Shown: piece by piece, positions 18,263 to 27,450 of the stretch
Layout: the number at the start of each line of letters is the position of its first letter
Position numbering within the stretch: the stretch's first letter is position 1
Assembly: GCA_046349875.1 (NCBI GenBank)
Contig: JAXMBN010000026.1
Span: 1-64,000, forward strand
Reading direction: 5' to 3'
Length of the DNA stretch: 64,000 nt
Source: JAXMBN01 sp046349875
GTDB taxonomy: Bacteria; Planctomycetota; Planctomycetia; Pirellulales; Pirellulaceae
Position numbers and translations under genes: made by a program
The notes under the pieces: model-generated
Told to the model about the DNA's origin: nothing
What the model saw: only the letters and a program-made list of their open reading frames with translations
Database searches by the model: none

Positions 18263-19516
18263 ATGAACGCCAACGCAAACCAATACGACGTCGTGGTTAT
18301 TGGAGGAGGTCCTGCGGGAGCGACTGTCGCCACGCTTTTGCAACAGCGCGGCCATCGATGTCTCATACTGGAAAGCACTGAGTTTCCTCGCTATCACATC
18401 GGTGAATCGCTTATTCCGCATACCTATGGAACCTTTGAACGGCTTGGCCTGTTGCCTCAATTGAAAGCCTCGAAGTTTCCGGTCAAATACTCGGTGCGAT
18501 TCGTTGCACCTTCGGGAACAGAAACCGCCCCTTTCTATTTTTTTGAAACGATAGAGGGAGAACGCGCTCATACGTGGCAAGTGAAACGCTCTGACTTTGA
18601 CAAGATGTGCCTGACCAATGCGCAGTCGGTGGGTGTGGAGATTCGTTCCAAGACGCGGGTGTCGAAGGTCTTGTTCGAAGGAGACCAGGCGATCGGAGTC
18701 CGCATTCAAAGTGGCGATGGCGTTTCGGAAGATATTCGATGCCGCGTGGTGGTGGATGCGTCGGGACGAGCGACCGTTCTTGGAATGCAATTGGGGTTAA
18801 AAGAGGATATACCTGGACTGCACAAGTCGGCCATCTGGACCTACTATCAAGGTGGTTATCGCGGTGAAGGAATCGATGCTGGAGAAACGACTGTCTTCAT
18901 GATTCCAGATCGCGGTTGGTTTTGGTACATCCCTTTACCTGATAACGTAGTGAGTGTTGGAATCGTCGCTTCCACTAACTATTTGTTTCGCGAAGCGCAG
19001 CAGTACGAGCCCATTTTCCAGCGCGAAGTCGAACTTTGCCAGCCACTAGCCAAATGGCTTGAAGGTGCCACTTGTTTAGGACCACTGCGAGGCATTCGCA
19101 AGTTGGCGTACTACAACAAGCAAGTGGTAGGCAAAGGTTGGGTAACGATTGGGGATGCCGCTGGATTTCTCGACCCCGTTTACTCTTCAGGGCTTTTTCT
19201 CGCGTTAGCATCAGGCGATCTCGCTTCCGATGCCATTCACGAGGCTTTGGTAAGTGGCGACTTGTCTGAAGATGCACTGGGCACCTTCGTTCCGAAGGTT
19301 TGGCAGGGCGTGGAAGTCATGCATCGCTTGGTCCGAGCCTTTTACGATTCCAATTTTAGCTTTGCGTCGTTTGCAAAACGGTTTCCTGATCAACGAGCAG
19401 CACTGATCGATTGTTTGATTGGGGATGTTGTCGAGCGAGATCATACGGAGTTTCTCGCAGCCTTGGCGCAAATGACACCTCCCCCTGCCCCACTGCATGC
19501 GGCGATAGGAGTTTAA
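18263..19516 (+). CDS. FAD-dependent oxidoreductase with a halogenase-type WxWxIP motif
   Basis: About 417 residues of the PHBH-fold flavin monooxygenase/geranylgeranyl-reductase superfamily. FAD motif VVVIGGGPAGATVA is at residue 10, the second FAD motif GWVTIGDAAGFLDPVYSSG near 300. Residues near 220 read GWFWYIP, which fits the WxWxIP motif of flavin-dependent halogenases, and ESLIPHTY follows the first strand as in that group. The ATG at 18263 follows AAAAGGG; the frame is open to 18218. Its TAA overlaps the ATG of pdxH (TAATG), so the two are co-translated. The activity could be halogenation or oxidation; the substrate is unknown. Confidence 0.82.
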   Translation: MNANANQYDVVVIGGGPAGATVATLLQQRGHRCLILESTEFPRYHIGESLIPHTYGTFERLGLLPQLKASKFPVKYSVRFVAPSGTETAPFYFFETIEGERAHTWQVKRSDFDKMCLTNAQSVGVEIRSKTRVSKVLFEGDQAIGVRIQSGDGVSEDIRCRVVVDASGRATVLGMQLGLKEDIPGLHKSAIWTYYQGGYRGEGIDAGETTVFMIPDRGWFWYIPLPDNVVSVGIVASTNYLFREAQQYEPIFQREVELCQPLAKWLEGATCLGPLRGIRKLAYYNKQVVGKGWVTIGDAAGFLDPVYSSGLFLALASGDLASDAIHEALVSGDLSEDALGTFVPKVWQGVEVMHRLVRAFYDSNFSFASFAKRFPDQRAALIDCLIGDVVERDHTEFLAALAQMTPPPAPLHAAIGV

Positions 19517-20160
19517 TGTTGATGGATTTGTCTTCGCAGCGTCGCGAGTATGATCATCCACCGATCGCAGATGATGCCATGCTCGCCGATCCTTTCGGGC
19601 AGTTCGAACTATGGTATCAAGATGCTGTTCGTGCTCAGTTGCTTGAACCCAACGCCATGGTGCTTTCCACCGTCGATCCCCAAGGCCGACCTGCTCAGCG
19701 GACCGTCTTGCTCAAGTATTTTGATCGCAAGGGGTTCATGTTCTTTACCAATTATGCATCCCGCAAATCGATACACATCGGGAGCAATGCGCACGTCTCA
19801 ATTCTTTTTCAATGGTTGCCACTTCAGAGGCAAATCGAGATCAATGGAAAGGCCGAACGAGTCCCGACGACCGAATCCCTGAAGTACTTTGCGACGAGAC
19901 CTCGCGGAAGTCAGCTTGGAGCTTGGGTTTCAGAACAGAGCCAAGTGATTACTTCTCGAAGTTTGTTGGAAGCCAAACTTGCCGAAATGAAGGCCAAGTT
20001 CTTGAATCGCGAGGTGCCATTGCCATCGTTTTGGGGTGGATACAACGTTGTTCCAGAACGTTTTGAATTCTGGCAAGGGCAACCGAATCGTCTGCATGAT
20101 CGATTCGAATATCGAATCGAAACCGAAAGCGATTGGACTCATTCGCGGCTAGCACCGTAA
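19516..20160 (+). CDS. pdxH: Pyridoxamine/pyridoxine 5'-phosphate oxidase
   Basis: FMN enzyme that makes pyridoxal 5'-phosphate. The whole length (about 214 residues) follows E. coli PdxH: AMVLSTVDPQGRPAQRTVLLK, FFTNYASRKS, ARG-rich RPRGSQLGAWVS, VPLPSFWGGY and the ending RLHDRFEYR...RLAP. The start at 19516 overlaps the upstream stop in TAATG; a second ATG is at 19522. Coupling to a flavin oxidoreductase gene is unusual but no functional link is proven. Confidence 0.95.
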   Translation: MLMDLSSQRREYDHPPIADDAMLADPFGQFELWYQDAVRAQLLEPNAMVLSTVDPQGRPAQRTVLLKYFDRKGFMFFTNYASRKSIHIGSNAHVSILFQWLPLQRQIEINGKAERVPTTESLKYFATRPRGSQLGAWVSEQSQVITSRSLLEAKLAEMKAKFLNREVPLPSFWGGYNVVPERFEFWQGQPNRLHDRFEYRIETESDWTHSRLAP

Positions 20161-20203
20161 TCGCGAATCGATTATTACCTGACCGATGCGACTTATTCGC
20201 GAT
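20160..20203. terminator. Possible bidirectional terminator between pdxH and uup
   Basis: Convergent genes end on either side. A 9-bp inverted repeat (ATCGCGAAT at 20160-20168, ATTCGCGAT at 20195-20203) spans the gap, with a 26-base loop and no strong T-run. This is suggestive only. Confidence 0.25.
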
Positions 20204-20223
20204 CGGCTTTATGCCAACGATTA

Positions 20224-22026
20224 TTACTCTTTCGCTTCCAGTTCTTCCCAGCGTGCATAGGCATTTGCAATGGATTGTTCTAAGGATGCCGCTTCTTTCT
20301 GTTTGGAAGCGATGGTATCACTGGGTTGCTTGTAGAACGAGGCATCGGCCATGAGTGCATGGAGATCGGTCAATTGCGACTCTAAAAGCGTAATGCGATC
20401 GGGCAGTTCGTCGTATTCCTTTTGCTCTTTGAAGCTTCGCTTTTTGGATGTTGGACGTGGCGCAGCTTCTTGAGATGGTGCCTTAGCTTTTGCAGGAGGT
20501 GTCGACTTGGAAGATTCTTTGGTACTTGGCGTTCTCTGACGAAGCCAATCGTCGTATCCACCGTCGTATTCTTTGACTCGATCACCCTCGAGAACCAGCG
20601 TGCTTGAAACGACGTTGTTCAAGAAATCTCGGTCGTGGCTCACTACTAAAACCGTTCCTTCATACTCCACCAAATTGGACTCGAGCAATTCCAAAGTCTC
20701 GCTATCCAGATCATTCGTTGGTTCGTCGAGCACCAAGAGATTCGCGGGAAGCGTAAACAATTTGGCCAGTAAAAGCCGGTTCTTTTGGCCTCCTGAAAAG
20801 TAGCGAATGGGCGTACGAGCTTCTTCTGGCGTGAATAAAAAATCCTGCAGATAGCCGATGATATGCCGTGACTTCCCCTGAATCGTGATGGTCGTGCGGC
20901 CCTCGCCAACGTTTTCTTCAGCGGTCTTCGTGGGATCGAGTTGGGCTCGATTCTGGTCGAAATAAGCTACCTGCAAGTTGGTTCCGAGCCTTCGGTTTCC
21001 GGCAAGCAACGGCAATTCCCCTAGAATGCCTTTGAGGAGTGTCGACTTGCCAGCGCCGTTGGGGCCAAGGATCCCAACTTTGTCACCTCGAAAGATGGTG
21101 GTCGTTACCTTTTGGAGGATAGGCTTTTCATCGTAGCCAAACGAGGCGTCCTGTATTTCTGCCACCAACATGCCGCTCTTGGCACCCGCATCGATTTGGA
21201 GTTGAACTTGCCCCACTTGCTGTCGGCGAGCCTGACGTTCACGTCGCATCGCCTCTAAGGCGCGAACACGTCCTTCATTGCGAGTCCTGCGAGCCTTGAT
21301 GCCGGTGCGAATCCACACTTCTTCTTCTGCGAGGCGCTTATCAAATAATGCTTGCTGCTTTTCTTCGGCTTCGAGGAAAGCTTCTTTGCGTTTGAGAAAG
21401 GTCTGGTAATCGCAAGCCCAATCGAAGAGTTTGCCCCGATCAATTTCGAGGATGCGAGTTGCCAAACGGGTTAAGAAGGCGCGGTCGTGAGTCACAAAAA
21501 GAAAGGTGCACGATACGCCGGAAAGAAATGTCTCGAGCCAAGTGATGGAATCGATATCCAAATGGTTGGTCGGTTCGTCCAAAAGCAAGAGGTCCGGATT
21601 GCCGATGAGAGCCTTTGCCAAAAGGACGCGCCGTTTTAAACCCGTGGAGAGCGTTTCGAAAAGTGCTTCGCCATCGAGCTGCATTTGCTGAAGCGTGCGA
21701 TCCAATGCTCGCGTCCGCACCCACTCGGCTTCATCACCCGCACTTCGTTCGTCAAAGCCCGCGAGGACAACCTGTGCCACAGGCCCGCAAAGCTCGGAAG
21801 GTACATCTTGCGACAGCCATGCTACTTTGGTTCCCGCTTCAAACTCGATGGTACCTGAATCGGGACGTTCGAGACCTGCGATCAGACGCATCAAGGTTGT
21901 TTTGCCAACACCGTTGCGTCCCAACAGTCCGATTCGCTCACCTTTCTCAATGCGGCAAGAAACTTGATCCAACAAGCTGGGACCACGATAGCGAAGCGTC
22001 AAATCTCGAATAGTAACTTGGGGCAT
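20224..22026 (-). CDS. uup: ABC-F ATPase, Uup type
   Basis: A 600-residue soluble protein with two ABC domains and no membrane part. Walker A motifs are GLLGRNGVGKTTL (about residue 33) and GILGPNGAGKSTL (about 320); signatures are LSTGLKRRVLLAKAL and FSGGQKNRLLLAKLF; both LLLDEPTNHLD and LVLDEPTNDLD are present. A C-terminal coiled coil (about 530-600) after a Lys/Pro/Ser-rich linker is the Uup feature. ABC-F proteins act on ribosomes; Uup also affects DNA recombination intermediates and transposon excision. Confidence 0.93.
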   Translation of the reverse strand: MPQVTIRDLTLRYRGPSLLDQVSCRIEKGERIGLLGRNGVGKTTLMRLIAGLERPDSGTIEFEAGTKVAWLSQDVPSELCGPVAQVVLAGFDERSAGDEAEWVRTRALDRTLQQMQLDGEALFETLSTGLKRRVLLAKALIGNPDLLLLDEPTNHLDIDSITWLETFLSGVSCTFLFVTHDRAFLTRLATRILEIDRGKLFDWACDYQTFLKRKEAFLEAEEKQQALFDKRLAEEEVWIRTGIKARRTRNEGRVRALEAMRRERQARRQQVGQVQLQIDAGAKSGMLVAEIQDASFGYDEKPILQKVTTTIFRGDKVGILGPNGAGKSTLLKGILGELPLLAGNRRLGTNLQVAYFDQNRAQLDPTKTAEENVGEGRTTITIQGKSRHIIGYLQDFLFTPEEARTPIRYFSGGQKNRLLLAKLFTLPANLLVLDEPTNDLDSETLELLESNLVEYEGTVLVVSHDRDFLNNVVSSTLVLEGDRVKEYDGGYDDWLRQRTPSTKESSKSTPPAKAKAPSQEAAPRPTSKKRSFKEQKEYDELPDRITLLESQLTDLHALMADASFYKQPSDTIASKQKEAASLEQSIANAYARWEELEAKE

Positions 22027-22071
22027 AATCAGTAGCGGTCTTCAATGCGAAAGGGCTTGCGAACAATACAA

Positions 22072-22560
22072 CTACCAAGGAAGACGGCAAATGCCCCATT
22101 GACCATGATTTTCATCGACGGCAACTTCGATCCATTCCAATGCCTCGCCAATCTTCGGACGGAGGGTACTCTTGATCTGATGGCCGATCCATCCTGCAAT
22201 TTCTTCTGCGGTCGTATTGGCGATGGGAAGAATGATGCAATCTTCTTTTGGAAAGACCCAACGCTTCTTTCCAAAGCGAACATTTACTTCCTCTTGCTCT
22301 TCCGTCACTTGGATGAGCGGGTGGCAATCGGGGAGAAGCATATGGTGATCCAATCGCTTCACCACTTCTGCCAATGCATCTCGAAAGAGGATGAAATCGA
22401 TGACATAGCGATTCGTATCCAATGGTCCTTGAACCTCGGCGCGGACACCATAGTTATGGCCATGCAGACATTCGCAAATGTCGCCTGCGAACGTAATAAA
22501 GTGGGCCGCGCTAAAAACCAATTGTTCTTTTTGAAGCTGGACGCGAAAACTAGCTTGCAT
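22072..22560 (-). CDS. 6-pyruvoyl-tetrahydropterin synthase / QueD family enzyme
   Basis: A 162-residue T-fold enzyme. Zinc-binding histidines appear in FSAAHFI and LHGHNYG, and the CECLHGHNY cysteine and RLDHHML dyad complete the active site. QueD makes 6-carboxy-tetrahydropterin for queuosine; PTPS relatives make biopterin or feed methanopterin-like cofactors. It is followed on the same strand by a CitG-like gene, after a 46-bp gap to uup on its other side. The neighbour hints at a C1-cofactor role, but that is inference. Confidence 0.85.
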   Translation of the reverse strand: MQASFRVQLQKEQLVFSAAHFITFAGDICECLHGHNYGVRAEVQGPLDTNRYVIDFILFRDALAEVVKRLDHHMLLPDCHPLIQVTEEQEEVNVRFGKKRWVFPKEDCIILPIANTTAEEIAGWIGHQIKSTLRPKIGEALEWIEVAVDENHGQWGICRLPW

Positions 22561-22680
22561 GCGTGATAATCCAACCGCGAGTAAAGGGAGTGTTTGGTCG
22601 AGAATCTTATTCTAGGCAATGTGTCGGATAGGCCCAAGGCTGGAATGAATCGCAAGGAGACCTTTCCTGCGTGAATCGAA

Positions 22681-23547
22681 TTATTGGATGCCTTGAAGTA
22701 AACAAATGAGGATCCCGCCCGCAATGAGGTCGGCGGTTGTTCCTGGATTGCGTTGGTGCGATTCATCTCGCAAATAATGATCGAAGGCCGAACGAAGTGG
22801 ATGCTCCAAAACATTTTCGACCGTGCAATAAGCCAAAATTCTCTGGGCCATCATTCGCACTTTAAGATCGATCTCTTCCCCATTCTTGCGACGAATCAAG
22901 GTGTCCCCTTGGGATGCCAGCAATTGCAACTGGCACCAACAAATCGCTTGTTCCCAAGAAAAATCTCGCTCACGCAAACGTGCCAGCTCTTTAGAAATCT
23001 TGCGAGTGCGGATGAATTGCTGGGTCCATTCGGCCGCGATATGATCTCGATCGCTCGCTAGTTGCATAGCCAGTGCGATGTGAGATGGGGCTGAGTCTTG
23101 TACATCAGATTCCTCGACCTTGCCAAGGCCTCCTGGTTTGGCCGCAACGATGGCTTGATAGATCGACTGCGCATCCTGGGGAGTCGAAGCATCGATGACC
23201 TCTTGCAATGAATCCACCCAATTCATCTCTTCCGGTGAGGCTGAAGCTGAGGATTTTTTGAAGTGCAGCCAAGCCTTGGCAATCGGCGCAAAAAGCAAAA
23301 CGATGCCAAGATTTGTGTTAACGTCGGTGACCCTTTGTGTGGCTTGGATTGATGCCAGGATCAATTCGCCGAGCGTTTTCGATTCAATGGATTCGAATTC
23401 GGTTGCTATCGCTTGGGCAGACCGCTCGAAATCGACGACGCCCATGTCATGGAAATCAGCGCTCGGATAAACGTTCCCGGCCTTCGGAGCTTGGACTTCC
23501 AACATGCAGGCGCGGTAGATGTGACTCGATAAGAGTTTAGAGTTCAT
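22681..23547 (-). CDS. Triphosphoribosyl-dephospho-CoA synthase (CitG)-like protein
   Basis: A 288-residue protein of the CitG/MdcB fold. The N-terminus LEVQAPKAGNVYPSADFHDM is the family's substrate-binding signature and NTNLGIVLLFAPIA the following conserved helix. No citrate lyase or malonate decarboxylase genes are nearby. CitG-like genes also occur in the tetrahydromethanopterin-linked formaldehyde-oxidation clusters of methylotrophs and planctomycetes, so it may belong to that pathway here; upstream of the QueD-like gene this reading is attractive but unproven. Confidence 0.8.
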   Translation of the reverse strand: MNSKLLSSHIYRACMLEVQAPKAGNVYPSADFHDMGVVDFERSAQAIATEFESIESKTLGELILASIQATQRVTDVNTNLGIVLLFAPIAKAWLHFKKSSASASPEEMNWVDSLQEVIDASTPQDAQSIYQAIVAAKPGGLGKVEESDVQDSAPSHIALAMQLASDRDHIAAEWTQQFIRTRKISKELARLRERDFSWEQAICWCQLQLLASQGDTLIRRKNGEEIDLKVRMMAQRILAYCTVENVLEHPLRSAFDHYLRDESHQRNPGTTADLIAGGILICLLQGIQ

Positions 23548-23565
23548 GAGTTCGAGTGGCAGGGA

Positions 23566-24444
23566 CTATGCTGGGCCCGTTTGTTGGAGAAGCAATCGCA
23601 TTTCTTCAAGCACTTCCGAAGGAGCTTCTTCCATTACATAGTGCCCGACATCCTCGAGCTCGCGAACCGAAGCTTGAGGAAAGTACTTTTGAAAGCGTGT
23701 AAGGCATTCGGGTCGAAAGCACCAGTCCTGCATACCCCACACCAACCGAATCGGAAAGTGTGCCAACTTCGGGAGATCTTTTTCAAGCTGCTCTAAAGTG
23801 GCATAAGTGGGATGACTTCGCTCCATCGGAATGTCTTGCACGAAAGCATCGATCGCTGTGCGATGTTCAATGCTTGAATAAGGTGCGAGCAACCCTGCCT
23901 TTGCAGTAGGCGAGAGCGACGCGAGCCGATGGAGGGTCATTCGTGTTGCAGCGCGAGCGAACACATTGAAGTATCGAATGCCGATGCTCCCCAGAATCGG
24001 AAACCTACAAGCTGCGATGCGCCACGGAATGTAGGGAGGTGGAAAAGCAGCCGTGTTGAGAATGAGAAGTTTGGAAACACGATCGGGACGGGCGACGGCA
24101 GCCCCCAAACCGATAGCGCCACCCCAATCATGAACAACCATCACCACCCGGCGAAGGTCCATGGCATCCAGCCAAGCAGTCAGATTGTCGGTATGTTGCC
24201 GAAGAGTGTAAGGATAGTCTCGCGGCTTTTCGCTAAGTCCGCAGCCGATATGGTCCACCGCCAAAACCCGTGCTTCATTCTTCAAGCCGGTCAGCAAGCT
24301 ACGATAATAAAAAGACCAGGTCGGGTTTCCATGCACACAAACAACCGTCTGTTCACCTTCCCCCACTTCCACATAATGGTATTTTTTACCATCAATGTTT
24401 TGAAAGCGATCGTGAAATGGGTATTCGGCTCTCCAATTGACCAA
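23566..24444 (-). CDS. Alpha/beta hydrolase, haloalkane dehalogenase / OleB-like
   Basis: A 292-residue alpha/beta hydrolase. Oxyanion motif VHGNPTWSFYYR, nucleophile aspartate in VVHDWGGAIG, acid in LVWGMQDW and base histidine in EDVGHYV are all in place. An Asp nucleophile with the HGNPT motif fits haloalkane dehalogenases and the OleB beta-lactone decarboxylase of olefin synthesis. No oleA, C or D gene is in the window. It ends 18 bp before the CitG-like gene start and could be co-transcribed. Confidence 0.82.
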   Translation of the reverse strand: MVNWRAEYPFHDRFQNIDGKKYHYVEVGEGEQTVVCVHGNPTWSFYYRSLLTGLKNEARVLAVDHIGCGLSEKPRDYPYTLRQHTDNLTAWLDAMDLRRVVMVVHDWGGAIGLGAAVARPDRVSKLLILNTAAFPPPYIPWRIAACRFPILGSIGIRYFNVFARAATRMTLHRLASLSPTAKAGLLAPYSSIEHRTAIDAFVQDIPMERSHPTYATLEQLEKDLPKLAHFPIRLVWGMQDWCFRPECLTRFQKYFPQASVRELEDVGHYVMEEAPSEVLEEMRLLLQQTGPA

Positions 24445-24598
24445 TGTCCAACTCCGCTTTTGAATGGTTTGCTACTACATCAGATGGCAAGTGTATTCGT
24501 TGCAAGCCATTTGTGGGAGTGGACCACGTCCGAGAAAGGGGGGCATCGAACGTGGTTCTTCAGGCTTTTTACTCAATTCCTCGCCCGCAAGAGGCAAG

Positions 24599-26413
24599 CT
24601 ATTTCTGCCTGAGTTTGTCGACGATTTCGCGAGTGACCTGTTGGACCTTGTCTTGACGTGTCGCCAATTCCTTCAGCTGATTGCGAATATCAGCATCTTG
24701 CGATTGGCCGATTTCATCCGATAGATCCCCTAACATTTCGGCCATGCGATCGGTTCGTTTGTTGATGCGGAGCTGCAGAGTCTTAATCAATCGAAGCTCG
24801 GCCAACGCATCCACCAAAGGCTGTTCCGGTGGCTGTCCACCATCCGAAGGCGGACGCCCTTCCTTTTCCCGTTCCTTCTTCTTTTCCTCGCGATTCTTCT
24901 GTTCTTGCTTCAACGATTCGATCATCTCCTCCAGCGCGGATACGATCTCTTCTTCAATGCTGATCGTCAACTTGGAAACATCGGCCTTTTGGAGGCGTTC
25001 GACCACGGATTCAATGTCACCAAGGGTTTGTTGCAGAGCTTCAGGAAATGCGGCGCTGGAACCTTCCTCTTGCAATAAGAGCATGGCTCGCTGACCTTCC
25101 ACGAGGATCTTGCGTTCTTCCAATGAAAGTTTGCTCGATTGAATTTCAACCTGCCTTTCACGAACCTCACCGCTGAGAGCATCGAGTTTCTTCGAGCTAT
25201 CAAGAACGGCGATTTGCATGTCCAGCATTCGCTTGAATCGACCTTCAAGAGCCGCCAAGGATCGCTCGACTTCCTCTTCACGCTTTTGACGAAGAATCTT
25301 TTCGAGCTCAGCGACGGCATCTTTTAGTTCCTTCTCGGCCGCCATCTGTTCTTCTACTGCTTCATTCACTTTCTTCTGATCGAGATTCTCTCGAGCTTTC
25401 TGCATGCGTTGACGAGCTCGCTCCACACGCTCCTTCGCAGCCTTTTCTGGTGTTGGAGGCTCTTGAGGTGAAGGGGATTGCCCCGATGATTCCTCGGAAC
25501 CATTCTCGGACTTTTGAGAATCCTTGGAGGATTCCTTTTGCGATTCGTTTTGTGAAGGATTGGGTTTCGATGGATTCTCGTTAGGTTCTGACTTCGAATC
25601 CTTAGGCGATGGTTGGGAATCGCTCGATTTTGAATCTTTGTTTTCTGGGTTAGGAGATTTCGAAGGATTCTTGGGATCGGGATTCGATTCCGATTTATCG
25701 TCGGTCGAAGGATTCGATTCCGACTTTTGGTCATTCGGTTTGTTCTCGGGCTTATCCGAAGCAGGCTTGGACTCATTAGGTTTCGGGGTGTTTTCAGCGT
25801 TCGGTTTGCCTTGGGATTTATCGAGCTGGTCGAGCAACTTTTGCATTTGATCGGCGATTTCAGCAGCTTGCTTCTCAACCTGCAACTGATCGTCACTCGC
25901 TTCCTTAGTGTCTTGCCCGTTCTCGGTACGTCCGCGCAATGATCGTTCAATGCGCTCGAGTCTCTTAATGTCTTTGATCCACTGCTCGTACTTCTTGCGC
26001 TCTTCGCGAATCCGATCTTGTCGATTCTCACTTTGCAGCAGGTCCAACAACTTCTTCAGACTTTCCATGCTTGCCTGCTGCTCTTCGATCGCTCGTGTGA
26101 ATTGCTTTTTGGTGAGCAATTCCGAAGCGGTATTCAAGCGCTGGACCATGGCTTGTTCTTTGCTAAGCTTGGCGGCCTGTAAGAGAAGAGCGGAACGAGC
26201 TGGATTGGTAGAGGATTCCAATTCAGACATGCGTAGAAAAAGCTCTTCCAACTTCGAAAAGCGATTGGCTAACAAGCGTTGCTGACTGGTGAGTTCTTCG
26301 ATTGAGGACTTGGGGACAGCGCCATCTTGCGCCTGGGTTTCCTGCGATTGGCAAGATCCACTAAAGATCGCAAAACATAAGACTGCTGCAATAAGGAGAG
26401 TTCGAACCACCAT
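24599..26413 (-). CDS. Exported coiled-coil protein with a Pro/Asn/Ser/Lys-rich linker
   Basis: About 604 residues. An N-terminal hydrophobic segment (LLIAAVLCFAIFSGSC) is a signal peptide, possibly lipoprotein type. Residues about 30-190 are predicted coiled coil; about 205-320 is low-complexity with repeated short blocks such as KPNE, SKSE and PNPSQNES; about 320-600 is again strongly charged coiled coil rich in Glu, Lys and Arg. The start at 26413 follows GGAG; the frame is open to 26443. No enzymatic domain is seen. It may be a cell-envelope scaffold, but function is unknown. Follows rnc on the same strand. Confidence 0.75.
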   Translation of the reverse strand: MVVRTLLIAAVLCFAIFSGSCQSQETQAQDGAVPKSSIEELTSQQRLLANRFSKLEELFLRMSELESSTNPARSALLLQAAKLSKEQAMVQRLNTASELLTKKQFTRAIEEQQASMESLKKLLDLLQSENRQDRIREERKKYEQWIKDIKRLERIERSLRGRTENGQDTKEASDDQLQVEKQAAEIADQMQKLLDQLDKSQGKPNAENTPKPNESKPASDKPENKPNDQKSESNPSTDDKSESNPDPKNPSKSPNPENKDSKSSDSQPSPKDSKSEPNENPSKPNPSQNESQKESSKDSQKSENGSEESSGQSPSPQEPPTPEKAAKERVERARQRMQKARENLDQKKVNEAVEEQMAAEKELKDAVAELEKILRQKREEEVERSLAALEGRFKRMLDMQIAVLDSSKKLDALSGEVRERQVEIQSSKLSLEERKILVEGQRAMLLLQEEGSSAAFPEALQQTLGDIESVVERLQKADVSKLTISIEEEIVSALEEMIESLKQEQKNREEKKKEREKEGRPPSDGGQPPEQPLVDALAELRLIKTLQLRINKRTDRMAEMLGDLSDEIGQSQDADIRNQLKELATRQDKVQQVTREIVDKLRQK

Positions 26414-26439
26414 CTTCGTGCTCCGCCGAATGAAAGGGA

Positions 26440-27186
26440 TCAAAGGGAAGTATAAGGGGGCTCGTCCCCATGCAGTTCGGCAAGTGCATTTCCCGCCGCT
26501 CGTTGCTCTGCATCTTTTTTACTCCTTCCCCACGCGGGAGAATAGAGTTTTTCACCGATCTTTGCCGCCACTTGGAAGGATTTGCAGTGATCTGGGCCAC
26601 GTTCCGAGACCAATGCATAGGTCGGTGCTCCACCGAGTTCCTTCTGAGCATACTGTTGCAATGCCGATTTGTAGTTACTTCCCGTATGCCCTTCGATCGC
26701 CAAGTGGATTTCGGGGTCAACAAATCGGATCACGAGTTCTTTCGCGGCATCAAAACCACCATCGAGATAAACGGCAGCAAGTATCGCTTCAAAAACGTCG
26801 CTTAATAGTGATCGCGGTACACCACCATTGCCCATCATGCCGCGCCCAACGATCAAGCAATCCTCGAGGCCAAGCTGCCTAGCAATCTTGGCGCAGACAC
26901 GGCGACTAACGACCACCGATTTGATCTTGGTAAGGTCGCCCTCTAAGTACTCTGGGTAAGAGAGATAAAGATGTTCGCAAATCACCAAGCCAAGAATGGA
27001 ATCCCCTAAGAATTCCATTCGTTCGTTGGAATGAAGTCGCGAGACGGCCCCGGATGCATGGGTTAAAGCTGCTTGAAGGAAATCGATGTTTCTGAAGGTA
27101 TAGCCGATCTTCACCTGGCAAGCTGCAATCTTCGCGCCGACCGTCAATCGTTCGTCATCGGAATGAAGATCCGAGATGCTATCCAT
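26440..27186 (-). CDS. rnc: Ribonuclease III
   Basis: A 248-residue double-strand-specific endoribonuclease for rRNA and mRNA processing. The catalytic signature NERMEFLGDSILGLV is at about residue 54 and the second metal-site Asp/Glu pair in LLSDVFEAILAAVYLDGG near 128. A C-terminal dsRBD runs from about 165 to 240 (NYKSALQQYAQK ... KDAEQRAAGNAL). Length and order are standard. Confidence 0.95.
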   Translation of the reverse strand: MDSISDLHSDDERLTVGAKIAACQVKIGYTFRNIDFLQAALTHASGAVSRLHSNERMEFLGDSILGLVICEHLYLSYPEYLEGDLTKIKSVVVSRRVCAKIARQLGLEDCLIVGRGMMGNGGVPRSLLSDVFEAILAAVYLDGGFDAAKELVIRFVDPEIHLAIEGHTGSNYKSALQQYAQKELGGAPTYALVSERGPDHCKSFQVAAKIGEKLYSPAWGRSKKDAEQRAAGNALAELHGDEPPYTSL

Positions 27187-27450
27187 TCAGTTTTTTGCCC
27201 AAGAGGCTCAATTCGATGGCTCAGTCGGTTGCGATGCACCTCAACGAAGTGCATTCATCCAAACTACATCCGGGCCGAAACGAACTCGATGCCAAAAGAT
27301 CACAGCTCTCCAATACCATCGGCATCGATCTTCCTGATCTCCGATGTACTCTCGAAAAGCGAAAGCCAAAAGCTTGGGTGGACTTCATGCAACCACCATC
27401 CAACCCTTATAAGTTATCTGATAGAGCCGGCTCTTTCCACCCGGTTCACC

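Noticed and set aside
23566..24444. Complete ole (olefin) pathway
   Set aside because: Only an OleB-like hydrolase is present; its family also includes plain haloalkane dehalogenases, so no pathway is claimed.
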